A DNA stretch of 64,000 nt from Rhizobium sp. Its GTDB lineage: Bacteria > Pseudomonadota > Alphaproteobacteria > Rhizobiales > Rhizobiaceae. A program made the translations under genes and the position numbers. The notes under the pieces are model-generated. The model saw only the letters and a list, made by a program, of their open reading frames with translations. It was not told the origin of the DNA and made no database searches. Shown piece after piece: positions 20,198-28,803 of the stretch (position 1 is the stretch's first letter; each line of letters starts with the position of its first letter). The stretch covers positions 85,963-149,962 of the forward strand of contig JAQGJP010000026.1 in the NCBI GenBank assembly GCA_028290545.1. The letters are read 5' to 3'.

Positions 20198-20231
20198 AGG
20201 GGTTTCCGGCTGATGCCGGAAGCCCCTTTTC
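20198..20231 (+). terminator. Rho-independent terminator downstream of yidC
   Basis: AGGGGTTTCCGGC-TGAT-GCCGGAAGCCCCT (one G-U pair) followed by TTTCTTT. Confidence 0.75.
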
Positions 20232-20245
20232 TTTGGGAGAACGGC

Positions 20246-21145
20246 ATGCAGAAGGTGACGACGCGGGAAACCGCGATGCAGGAGCGCCTCGGCGCGACGC
20301 TGGTCTTCGCCTCGGCTGTGGCCTGGAGTTTCGGCGGGGCTATTTCCCGGTTCCTGACGATCGACGACAGCTGGACCGTGGTCTTCTGGCGCTGCCTGTT
20401 CGCCGGTCTGTTCCTGGTCGGCTTCCTGGTCCTTCGCGACGGCCCGAGGGAGACACTGCGCCTCTATCGCAACATGGGTGTTCCCGGCCTGTTGGTCGCC
20501 TTCGGTTTCGCGGTCGCCTCCACATGCTTCATCATTGCCATCAGCTATACGACGGTCGCCAATGTGGTGCTGATCCAGGCCGGCGTGCCGCTGTTTGCCG
20601 CCCTGATCGCCTGGATGCTCTACCGCGAGCGGATCAGTATATCCACCTGGGTTGCCATTGCCGCCGTCATCCTCGGCGTCGGCATCATGGTGTCCGGATC
20701 ACTCGGCGAGGGGTCGTCCTGGATCGGCACCGGACTGGCGCTGCTGATCGCCGTCGTCTTTGCCATGACCACGGTGATCACCCGGCGCTTTCCCGATGTG
20801 CGACAGACACCGGGGGCCAGCGCCGGCTGTTTCGTGGCGGCAATCTTTGCGGCGACGCAGGCGTCCTACTTCCAGGTGACACTGCCGGAATTCGGCATTC
20901 TCATTGTCTTCGGCGCGCTCAATCTCGGTCTCGGCATGGCAATGTTCGTCACCGGCGCGCGATTGATCCCGTCAGCCTTTGCGGCGCTTCTCGGAACCGC
21001 CGAAACGATGCTGGGGCCAGCCTGGGTGGCGATCTTCCACAATGAGATACCTGGCATCGAAACCCTTATCGGTGGCTTGATCGTGCTTGCGGCGCTGATC
21101 GGCTATCTCTTGATGGCCTTAAACCGGCAGGCAGCGACGGCCTGA
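20246..21145 (+). CDS. DMT/EamA family transporter
   Basis: Ten-TM hydrophobic pattern with duplicated EamA domains; the ATG at 20246 avoids the terminator hairpin overlapped by the longer ORF. Confidence 0.8.
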   Translation: MQKVTTRETAMQERLGATLVFASAVAWSFGGAISRFLTIDDSWTVVFWRCLFAGLFLVGFLVLRDGPRETLRLYRNMGVPGLLVAFGFAVASTCFIIAISYTTVANVVLIQAGVPLFAALIAWMLYRERISISTWVAIAAVILGVGIMVSGSLGEGSSWIGTGLALLIAVVFAMTTVITRRFPDVRQTPGASAGCFVAAIFAATQASYFQVTLPEFGILIVFGALNLGLGMAMFVTGARLIPSAFAALLGTAETMLGPAWVAIFHNEIPGIETLIGGLIVLAALIGYLLMALNRQAATA

Positions 21146-21199
21146 CTTGACATTGCGGCCGAAAACCGGAAAGCCGGGCAGACAGACGCTTTTGCCGGG

Positions 21200-21862
21200 A
21201 TGAAAAAAATGAACGACCAGGAAACGACCTTGACGGCCCGCATCTTCCTGCGGCCATGGATATTCATCCGCGGCGTTCCGTCGATGAATTTTCTGCCTCC
21301 GGAAGGCCCGGCCGAGATCGCCTTTGCCGGCCGCTCGAATGTCGGCAAGTCCTCGCTCATCAATGCGCTGACCGGTCAGAACGGCCTCGCCCGGACATCC
21401 AACACGCCGGGCCGCACCCAGGAACTCAATTATTTCGTGCCCGATGGCTATTCCGGCGAGGCCGGCGATCTGCCGCCCTGCGCGCTGGTCGACATGCCGG
21501 GCTACGGCTATGCGGAGGCGCCCAAGGCGCAGGTCGATGCCTGGACCAATCTCGTCTTCGATTATCTCAGGGGCCGCTCGACGTTGAAGCGCGTCTATGT
21601 GCTGGTCGACAGCCGTCATGGCATCAAGAAGAACGACGAGGATGTGTTCAAGTTGCTCGACAAGGCCGCCGTGTCCTACCAGCTGGTCCTGACCAAGGCC
21701 GACAAGATCAAGCCGCCGGCACTCGAGAGGCTGAAGGTCGAGACGTTGGCCAGGATCGCCAAGAACCCGGCCGCCTATCCGGAAATCCTCTCCACCTCGT
21801 CGGAAAAGTCCGAGGGCATAGATGAGATGCGCGACGCGATCGTCCACGTCTTGAATCTGTGA
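21200..21862 (+). CDS. engB: Ribosome biogenesis GTP-binding protein YihA/YsxC/EngB
   Basis: [61 protein letters not shown]. Confidence 0.93.
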   Translation: MKKMNDQETTLTARIFLRPWIFIRGVPSMNFLPPEGPAEIAFAGRSNVGKSSLINALTGQNGLARTSNTPGRTQELNYFVPDGYSGEAGDLPPCALVDMPGYGYAEAPKAQVDAWTNLVFDYLRGRSTLKRVYVLVDSRHGIKKNDEDVFKLLDKAAVSYQLVLTKADKIKPPALERLKVETLARIAKNPAAYPEILSTSSEKSEGIDEMRDAIVHVLNL

Positions 21863-21863
21863 C

Positions 21864-21904
21864 AAAATAAAAAGACCGCCCGGACATGGATTGTCCGGAC
21901 GGCC
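21864..21904 (-). terminator. Rho-independent terminator for the fasciclin gene
   Basis: Minus strand GGCCGTCCGGACAATCCATGTCCGGGCGGTCTTTTTATTTTG, stem with one G-U pair and U tract. Confidence 0.75.
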
Positions 21905-21934
21905 GCATCAGGCCTGCTGCGGGAAAGATCCCAA

Positions 21935-22492
21935 TTATGCCTTGGGTAGAAGGACCTTGTTGACGACGTGGATAACGCCGTTCGACTGCTGAACGTCGGC
22001 GATGGTCACGGTTGCGACGCCGCCCGTCTCATCCTTGAGCATGATCTTCTTGCCCTTCCTCATGGCAACCAGCACACAGCCGCCGACAGTGTTGATCTTG
22101 TGCTCGCCGCCATCGTCCTTGATCATCTTCTTGATCATCGTGGACATCGCGTCGGCGGCAACCACATGGCAGGTCAGCACTTTGACGAGTTGTGCCTTGT
22201 TCTCGGGCTTCAGCAGCGTGTCGACCGTACCGGCCGGCAGTTCCGAGAAGGCTTCATTGGTCGGAGCGAAGACGGTGAAAGGGCCATTGCCCTGAAGCGT
22301 CTCGACCAGGCCGGCAGCCTTGACGGCTGCGACCAGCGTCGTGTGGTCCTTTGAATTCATCGCGTTTTCGACGATGTTCTTGGTCTTGTACATTTCCGCA
22401 CCGCCAACCATCGGATTTTTCGCCTCGGCGGCGAACGAGGAGGCAAGCACGATGGAAACGATTGCGGTGGCGCGAGCTACGGTCTTGAACAT
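21935..22492 (-). CDS. Fasciclin domain secreted protein
   Basis: Signal peptide; NGPFTVFAPTNEAFSELPAGTVDTLLKPENKAQLVKVLTCHVV and SNGVIHVVNKVLLPKA (FAS1 boxes). Confidence 0.93.
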   Translation of the reverse strand: MFKTVARATAIVSIVLASSFAAEAKNPMVGGAEMYKTKNIVENAMNSKDHTTLVAAVKAAGLVETLQGNGPFTVFAPTNEAFSELPAGTVDTLLKPENKAQLVKVLTCHVVAADAMSTMIKKMIKDDGGEHKINTVGGCVLVAMRKGKKIMLKDETGGVATVTIADVQQSNGVIHVVNKVLLPKA

Positions 22493-22778
22493 TTGATTTC
22501 CCTACCTGTTTAAAAACGGTTCACCGGTGGACAATCCGAAGCCGGTGCTCTCTCCCCATCTGCCAGGGATGAAACCAAATACGGGAGGGCTGGATATTAA
22601 GTTTCAGGTGGTGGGAAAGAATTGTCAGAGGCCGTGAAATCCACTTCTCGCCTGCAATTTCCATCGTTTAGGAAATGCGAAATGGCGGCCGCCTCTTGCG
22701 AGGATGGACAGCGCATTTTCTGACCCTTAGATTTTGCGAGGAGCTAATCGCCCATTCGGCGTCACAGTGTCTAAATAC

Positions 22779-23504
22779 TCAAAGCAGCCTGGTCTTGCCC
22801 AATGCAATCACCGGCCCCGTGGGTTTGCCGTCCGGCGAGCCGCCCAACGGTTCGACGGTGATGGCGATCGTCTTGCCTTCCGCGAAGCTCTTGCGCATGC
22901 CGGCGGTGATCAGGATGTCGCCCTTGCCATTGTCGGGCAGCACACCGAGCGAAGCCGGCGGCTTGCCATCCTCGATCAGCCAGAGTTCCAGCGATTTCGG
23001 CTGCTCCTGCGTCAGTGCCGCCGGGGTGATGCTCAGGCGGCCCGAGGCAAAGTCGTAGCTGGCAATCAGGCTGATCGGCGAATCCATGCCGGTCAGTTCC
23101 GCCACCAGCGGCCTGGACGGCGGCGCCGGCGCGAACAGGTCGCTGCGGTCGGCGAGACCGATGCCGACGGCCAAGACCAGCGCGGCGACGGTCAGGCCGC
23201 GCCACAACAGCACGGAGTTCCAGATCGCTCCCAGGAGTCCGAGCTTGGCCCTCTGCTCCTCGATGCCGAACAGCCGCGCCTCGATCTTGTTGTAGAGTTC
23301 GGGCGATGGCCTGACATCGCGATATTCATCGTTGAAATCGGCGAGATTGGTCTGCCAGCGGCGCACCTGATTGGCAAATTTGGCATCGGAGGCCATGCGC
23401 GCCTCGACGCGGCGGCGATCCTCCTCGGAGAGGATACCCAGCACATATTCGCCCGAGACGATCTCGTCCCGGCTCCGGTCCCAATCCTGCGGCTTGTCGC
23501 TCAT
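22779..23504 (-). CDS. Anti-sigma factor, RskA-like
   Basis: EIVSGEYVLGILSEEDRRRVEARM anti-sigma domain, single TM, C-terminal SLELWLIEDGKPPASLGVL...EPLGGSPDGKPTGPVIALG. Confidence 0.87.
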   Translation of the reverse strand: MSDKPQDWDRSRDEIVSGEYVLGILSEEDRRRVEARMASDAKFANQVRRWQTNLADFNDEYRDVRPSPELYNKIEARLFGIEEQRAKLGLLGAIWNSVLLWRGLTVAALVLAVGIGLADRSDLFAPAPPSRPLVAELTGMDSPISLIASYDFASGRLSITPAALTQEQPKSLELWLIEDGKPPASLGVLPDNGKGDILITAGMRKSFAEGKTIAITVEPLGGSPDGKPTGPVIALGKTRLL

Positions 23505-24034
23505 TGCCCGAGGCACTCTCTCAGTTTCAAAAGGCTGCGTCTCAGCCACGTTCGCATCGTGTTGACGGGTATATTATAGAATTCCGCCAGTTCTTGGTAG
23601 CTCAATCCTTCAATATAGGCGCGCTTTACAGCATCTGCCTTATCAGATTCGAGGGCCTGCATGCACCTGTCAATCCTGCCTCCTTCGCTGCGGTTGATGG
23701 CCACTGCCTCGGGGTCGGGCTCATCGCTTGCAAGATCAAAGGCTTCGTCGATTACGGAAGGCTGCGGCCTCCTCGCCCGCATCAGATCAATCGCATGATT
23801 GCGGGCGATCGCGGCGAGCCAGGTTTCCGGTTTTCCCTGTTCCGGCAGATAGCGTTCGGCGCGTTGCCAGACCTTTATGAAGACCTCCTGCAGCGCATCC
23901 TCGGCCTCTTGCCGGTTCTTCAACATACGGACCAGGATCGCAAAAAGTTTCGGCGACGTCGCAATATACAGCCGCGCATACGCCGCACGATCCCTGAGCG
24001 CGACACGGCTCATCAGCGCGTTCAGATTATCCAT
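23501..24034 (-). CDS. RNA polymerase ECF-type sigma factor
   Basis: AEDALQEVFIKVWQRAERY (region 2), GLSYQELAEFYNIPVNTMRTWLRRSLLKLRECL (region 4); 4-nt overlap with the anti-sigma gene. Confidence 0.92.
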   Translation of the reverse strand: MDNLNALMSRVALRDRAAYARLYIATSPKLFAILVRMLKNRQEAEDALQEVFIKVWQRAERYLPEQGKPETWLAAIARNHAIDLMRARRPQPSVIDEAFDLASDEPDPEAVAINRSEGGRIDRCMQALESDKADAVKRAYIEGLSYQELAEFYNIPVNTMRTWLRRSLLKLRECLGQ

Positions 24035-24186
24035 CGGCTTGCCACCATTCTCAGTCGCTCATCTTGCATCTGAAATGAGAAACGTTGCTCACCGGCGATT
24101 TTACGCGGCTTTACGCCATCCGGATCATTCCATGTGACAGGAAGTTACGCTAAAGAGGCCTCGACTTTTCAATTGCGAGGCAAGGT

Positions 24187-25074
24187 ATGTCCCAGTCCGA
24201 AAGCGAGATCCAGGCGCGCCTGCTAGCCCAGGCCCTGCCCTTCATGCAACGTTACGAAAATAAAACCATCGTTGTTAAATACGGCGGCCATGCCATGGGC
24301 AATCCGGAACTCGGCAAGGCTTTTGCCAGCGATATCGGGCTTCTGAAGCAGTCGGGCGTCAACCCGGTGGTCGTCCACGGCGGCGGCCCGCAGATCGGCG
24401 CGATGCTCGCCAAGATGGGGATCGAATCACGCTTCGAGAACGGCCTTCGGGTCACCGACCAGAAGACGGTCGAGATCGTCGAAATGGTGCTTGCGGGCTC
24501 GATCAACAAGGAGATCGTCACCCTCATCAACCAGACCGGCGAATGGGCGATCGGCCTGTGCGGCAAGGACGGCAACATGGTGTTTGCCGAAAAGGCCCGC
24601 AAGACGGTGATCGACCCCGACTCCAATATCGAACGCGTGCTCGAACTCGGTTTCGTCGGCGAAGTGGTCGAAGTCGACCGCACCCTTATCGACCTTCTGG
24701 CGCGGTCGGAGATGATCCCGGTGATTGCCCCCGTGGCGCCGGGACGCGACGGACACACCTACAATATCAATGCCGACACATTCGCCGGCGCGATCGCCGG
24801 CGCTCTGAACGCCGTGCGCCTGCTGTTCCTTACCGATGTTCCGGGCGTGCTCGATCGTGACGGCCACCTGATCAAGGAACTTTCCGTCTCCCAGGCGCAT
24901 GCGCTGATCAAGGACGGCACGATTTCCGGCGGCATGATTCCCAAGGTCGAGACCTGTATCCAGGCGATCGAAGGCGGCGTCGAAGGCGTGGTCATCCTCA
25001 ACGGCAAGACGGCGCACTCCGTGCTGCTCGAACTGTTTACCGAAATGGGTGCGGGCACGCTGATCGTTCGCTGA
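24187..25074 (+). CDS. argB: Acetylglutamate kinase
   Basis: [45 protein letters not shown]. Confidence 0.95.
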   Translation: MSQSESEIQARLLAQALPFMQRYENKTIVVKYGGHAMGNPELGKAFASDIGLLKQSGVNPVVVHGGGPQIGAMLAKMGIESRFENGLRVTDQKTVEIVEMVLAGSINKEIVTLINQTGEWAIGLCGKDGNMVFAEKARKTVIDPDSNIERVLELGFVGEVVEVDRTLIDLLARSEMIPVIAPVAPGRDGHTYNINADTFAGAIAGALNAVRLLFLTDVPGVLDRDGHLIKELSVSQAHALIKDGTISGGMIPKVETCIQAIEGGVEGVVILNGKTAHSVLLELFTEMGAGTLIVR

Positions 25075-25130
25075 TCAGCCGGCGGGATTGTTTCGCGGTC
25101 GGACGGCCCGGCAAACCGGGCCATTCGTTA

Positions 25131-26630
25131 TCATTCGACGACCGGCGGGCCGGCTGTGTGCCGCCCCGGATGGGCGACAGGCACCGGTCTGAGGAACAGG
25201 GTACTCAAAGCGACCACGACATAGCAGGCGATGTTGTAAAGCATGGCGGTTTCGAACGAGGCCTTGAAGGTCTCGTGCTGGGACATGCCATTTGCGGCAT
25301 ATCCGGCAATCAGCGAGAAGAAGATCTGCGAGATGATCGCCACGCCGAAGGCGCCGCCCATCTGCTGGATCGACTGCAGCGCGCCCGAACCCGAGCCCGC
25401 GTCGCGCGGCGGCACACCGGCAAGTGCCGTCTGGAACAGCGGCGAGATGGTGATGCCGGTGCCCAGGCCGCCTAGGAACAGCGGCAGGATGAAATGCGAG
25501 CGGAGCAGTTGGTCGCCGACCCCCGCAACGATGTAACGCAGCATCAATGCCGCCACGATCAGCAGTGCCGCGCCGAGCACGATGCGCAGACGCGGCGACC
25601 GGCCACCGAGCCGGCCGGTGACCACCGAGGCGATCAGCACCCCGACCGGAAACGGAATCGTCGTCAGCCCGGATTCCAGCGGGTTCAGCTGGTAGCCGGA
25701 TTGCAAGAACACCGCCAGGATCAGGAAGAAGCCCGGCATGGCCGAGAAGAACACCATGGCACCCAGCGACGCGGCGACGAAATTGCCGTTCTTCATCAGG
25801 CCGAGCGGCACGAGTTCGGCGGCTCCCCTGGCGTTCTGCCGGCGCTCCCACCAGACGAAGACAAGCGCGAAAACCACGAATGCCGCCATCATCGCAAAGC
25901 ACCAGGCCGGCCAACCGAAACCCCGGCCTTCGATCAACGGGAAGATCAGGCAGAAGATCGAAATTGCGGCGATGCCGATGCCCACCCAATCGTTCCTGAG
26001 ATTGGGATTGCCCTTGATATCCGGGATCAGGTAGCGGCCGGCAATCACGCAGGCAATGCCGATCGGCACGTTGATGAGAAAGATCGGCCGCCAGTCGAGA
26101 CCCCAGAGATTGAGATGGATCAGCGTGCCGCCGGTCACCGGACCTGCGACCGAGGCAAGCCCTGCGGTCAGGCCGAACAGCGAGAAGGCCACCGCCCTCT
26201 CCTTGGGCGGAAACATGATCTGGGCCAGCGCCAGCACCTGCGGCGTCATCACCGCGCCTGCAACCCCCTGGATAACGCGTGAGACGATCAGCATTTCGAC
26301 ATTCGCCGCCAGGCCGCAGAGCAAGGAGGCGAGGGAAAAGGCCGTCACCCCGATCAGGAAGATGCGCTTCTTGCCGACGATGTCGCCATAGCGGCCAAAC
26401 GGCAGCAGACCGAGCGCGAAAGCCAGAATATAGCCGGCCACCACCCATTCGATACCCGCTTCGGAGACGCCGAGATTTTTCTGCATGGAGGGCAGCGCGA
26501 CATTGACGATGGTGACGTCGATCATGTTCATGAAACTGGCCATCAGGAGCACGAACATGGCGATCCACCGGCGTTCGAAGGCGTGCGTTTCACCCTGGGA
26601 AGGCTGATGCGGAGCTGCATTGTCAGACAT
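25131..26630 (-). CDS. MFS multidrug efflux transporter, DHA2/EmrB family
   Basis: MSDNAAPHQ start; FMNMIDVTIVNVALPSMQKNLG, WRPIFLINVPIG; 14-TM-like hydrophobicity. Confidence 0.88.
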   Translation of the reverse strand: MSDNAAPHQPSQGETHAFERRWIAMFVLLMASFMNMIDVTIVNVALPSMQKNLGVSEAGIEWVVAGYILAFALGLLPFGRYGDIVGKKRIFLIGVTAFSLASLLCGLAANVEMLIVSRVIQGVAGAVMTPQVLALAQIMFPPKERAVAFSLFGLTAGLASVAGPVTGGTLIHLNLWGLDWRPIFLINVPIGIACVIAGRYLIPDIKGNPNLRNDWVGIGIAAISIFCLIFPLIEGRGFGWPAWCFAMMAAFVVFALVFVWWERRQNARGAAELVPLGLMKNGNFVAASLGAMVFFSAMPGFFLILAVFLQSGYQLNPLESGLTTIPFPVGVLIASVVTGRLGGRSPRLRIVLGAALLIVAALMLRYIVAGVGDQLLRSHFILPLFLGGLGTGITISPLFQTALAGVPPRDAGSGSGALQSIQQMGGAFGVAIISQIFFSLIAGYAANGMSQHETFKASFETAMLYNIACYVVVALSTLFLRPVPVAHPGRHTAGPPVVE

Positions 26631-27240
26631 TGGAATGCTCTTTTGTTCTGTCGGAAACGATTGCGCGAAGAAGCTCTGAGACGGCCCTGTCCAATGCCTC
26701 GGGATCATCGAGCCGGAAGACAGAGCTGGCGAGCATGACACCGATGACCATATAGGCTCCGGCCCAGGGATCGAGATCGGCCCTGAACGTGCCATCGGCC
26801 ACGCCGGCTTCGAGAATATCGGCGACCTGCTGGTGCCAGAAGGCGCGCATCGGATTGATGTAGCGGGCAATGCTCTCGTCATGGCGGGCGCGGCGGCCCA
26901 TCTCTTCCATCACCAGCAGCAGTTCGGGATTGTCGCGGCGGGTCTCCCGATGCTGGTCGACCTTGATCTGCAACTGTTCGAGCGGCGGCAGCCCGGTGCG
27001 CGGATGGCGCATGCTCTGGGCCATGAAGTCATCCTTCATCGATTGCGCGACAAGCTCGATCAGCGCCTCTTTCGTTGGGATATGATAGTGCAGCGTGGCG
27101 ATATTGATGCCGACGCGATCGGCGATCTCGCGCGTCCGCAGTCCCTCGAAACCCTTCTCGACGATCAGCGAACGGGCAGCGGCGGCAATCGCCCGCTTGC
27201 GGTCATCGGTCGGTTGGTATTTGGATGGAGGGTGGGTCAT
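26623..27240 (-). CDS. TetR/AcrR family transcriptional regulator
   Basis: ARSLIVEKGFEGLRTREIADRVGINIATLHYHIPTKEALIE HTH; overlaps the MFS start by 8 nt. Confidence 0.9.
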   Translation of the reverse strand: MTHPPSKYQPTDDRKRAIAAAARSLIVEKGFEGLRTREIADRVGINIATLHYHIPTKEALIELVAQSMKDDFMAQSMRHPRTGLPPLEQLQIKVDQHRETRRDNPELLLVMEEMGRRARHDESIARYINPMRAFWHQQVADILEAGVADGTFRADLDPWAGAYMVIGVMLASSVFRLDDPEALDRAVSELLRAIVSDRTKEHSNV

Positions 27241-27308
27241 GACGCTTCGCTCGTTCTTCAATCAATCACTTGATTGAAGAACGAGCGAAGCGTCAATCAG
27301 GTGATTGA
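27241..27308. promoter_or_regulatory. 24-bp perfect inverted repeat plus tandem TCAATCA-N2-TGATTGA palindromes (candidate TetR operators)
   Basis: Arms 27241-27264 and 27271-27294 are exact reverse complements; palindromes TCAATCACTTGATTGA (27262-27277) and TCAATCAGGTGATTGA (27293-27308). Confidence 0.8.
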
Positions 27309-27408
27309 GATTTTTTGGATGATCCTCGGCTTGACCCCTCCACGTGTCATCCTCGGGCATGACCTGAGGCTTCCCCAGCGTCTGCATTTCCGCACGTCGT
27401 TCATGCTG

Positions 27409-27915
27409 TTACGCACTCATCTTGTTGTCGCTGATTGATTGGTGATCATCCTTGCGTCTGAAATCAACAAGATATCGTGTCGCGAAAGCCACCGACTTCG
27501 GAATGGGCTTCTCTTTGCGGTAATCAGCCACCTGTCGCCGCGAAATCTCCAATGCTGCCGCCATACCCTCCAGCGTCATACCAAGATCATCCATTGCTTC
27601 ACGAAATGCCTGGTTGTCGAACTCAACGGACGGCAGTTTGCTCAGCCAAAGCGCTGAAAACTCCATTTCTCCCGGCCATTCAATCGCTGTTCCGTACTCA
27701 CTCACCTGGAGCCTTCCGAACAGCGCATCGTCATCCCGAAGCGGAATGAAAACCCTTCTGCTAAGCAACGCGGGCGCCAGGTCGACCACTTCAACATTTC
27801 CTGAATTCCAAGTGATACGAACAAGTCTCTTGTCGAGCGGCTCAGCCTTTGCGATCCGGGGAAGAGGAGACCCTACAGAGATGATTTCATCGTTCATTAA
27901 GTCGTTTCCATTCAT
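27409..27915 (-). CDS. DUF2442 domain protein fused to a C-terminal HTH (antitoxin-like)
   Basis: LVRITWNSGNVEVVDLAPAL...followed by GMTLEGMAAALEISRRQVADYRKEKPIPKSVAFATRYL. Confidence 0.7.
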   Translation of the reverse strand: MNGNDLMNDEIISVGSPLPRIAKAEPLDKRLVRITWNSGNVEVVDLAPALLSRRVFIPLRDDDALFGRLQVSEYGTAIEWPGEMEFSALWLSKLPSVEFDNQAFREAMDDLGMTLEGMAAALEISRRQVADYRKEKPIPKSVAFATRYLVDFRRKDDHQSISDNKMSA

Positions 27916-28123
27916 CTTCTAACGCCTTCTTGTTCTCATCGACTGACGCCCAATCGATAACCGTATCAAGATTTCGTTTTGTGATCTGCCCTTGAAGGAC
28001 GCTAAGATCAGAAATCTGGATCAGTGCATCGTGGTCCGGAGTTGACACGTGAAAATGTGGAGGATTGTGGTCGTCTGCATAGATGTGAAGCTTCACATTT
28101 CCAAATCTCACCATTAACGGCAT
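27887..28123 (-). CDS. DUF4160 domain protein (toxin-like partner)
   Basis: MVRFGNVKLHIYADDHNPPHFHVSTPDHDALIQISDLSVLQGQI matches the DUF4160 pattern; 3' end overlaps the DUF2442-HTH gene. Confidence 0.78.
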   Translation of the reverse strand: MPLMVRFGNVKLHIYADDHNPPHFHVSTPDHDALIQISDLSVLQGQITKRNLDTVIDWASVDENKKALEDEWKRLNER

Positions 28124-28143
28124 TCACCGCTCCATGTCATATT

Positions 28144-28166
28144 AATAGTGCACAACGCGCACTATT
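28144..28166. promoter_or_regulatory. Perfect 8-bp inverted repeat upstream of the DUF4160/DUF2442 pair
   Basis: AATAGTGC-ACAACGC-GCACTATT, 21 bp upstream of the DUF4160 start codon. Confidence 0.6.
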
Positions 28167-28803
28167 TCAAGGTCTAGTTTTATTTTGTGCCTGCCGCAGG
28201 GTCAAAGACTGCCGATCCATCGCAACAATCAAAGGTAGATCCTCTGTGATTAACTGCACGTTGACAGATTCACAACTGGCAAGGGGCTAGGCAAACATCC
28301 GGCATTAGGAGGATTTTCCATCCGCCGCGCATCCACGGGCAGTAACTCCCGGTAGTCGCCTGCAAAGCTCTTTCTCTGTGGCAAATGCTACTTAATTCCG
28401 CAAAACTTCATCCCCGCCCTGCAAACCTCCATTACAATTTCCTTGTCCCGTCACGGATACACCGCAAGGCGTTGCGGCGAGGCGGGGCCGGTGCCCGGTT
28501 GGAGAAGACGACGCATAGTCTCCGATCGGGGCTCCGGCAGAAAATGGTTCCCCTCCGGTTTGAAAGAGAGCCGGGCGTGCGCGTGACGCATAGGAGAACC
28601 GCACGCGGCGATGCTGGGTGCGGGAAGCAGAGGGACCGGAGTTGCCGGAGATAAACTACCGAATCGGGGCGCTTTGAGCGCCATATATCTATACCTTTAC
28701 GAGGCACCCGAAGCGCCCCGGCCGATCTCAGGCTCTGCCAAGCAGATGCCGCACAGCACGGGCGCAAATACGCGCCGCGTGAACGCTCTTTCACATCCTG
28801 AAT

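Noticed and set aside
28447-28740. Known RNAs (tmRNA, RNase P RNA, 4.5S RNA, group II intron) in the mutS-proximal gap
   Set aside because: Characteristic conserved cores (tmRNA tag, P4 of RNase P, the SRP GGAA tetraloop domain, intron domain V) were not found on inspection; left as an unidentified structured block.
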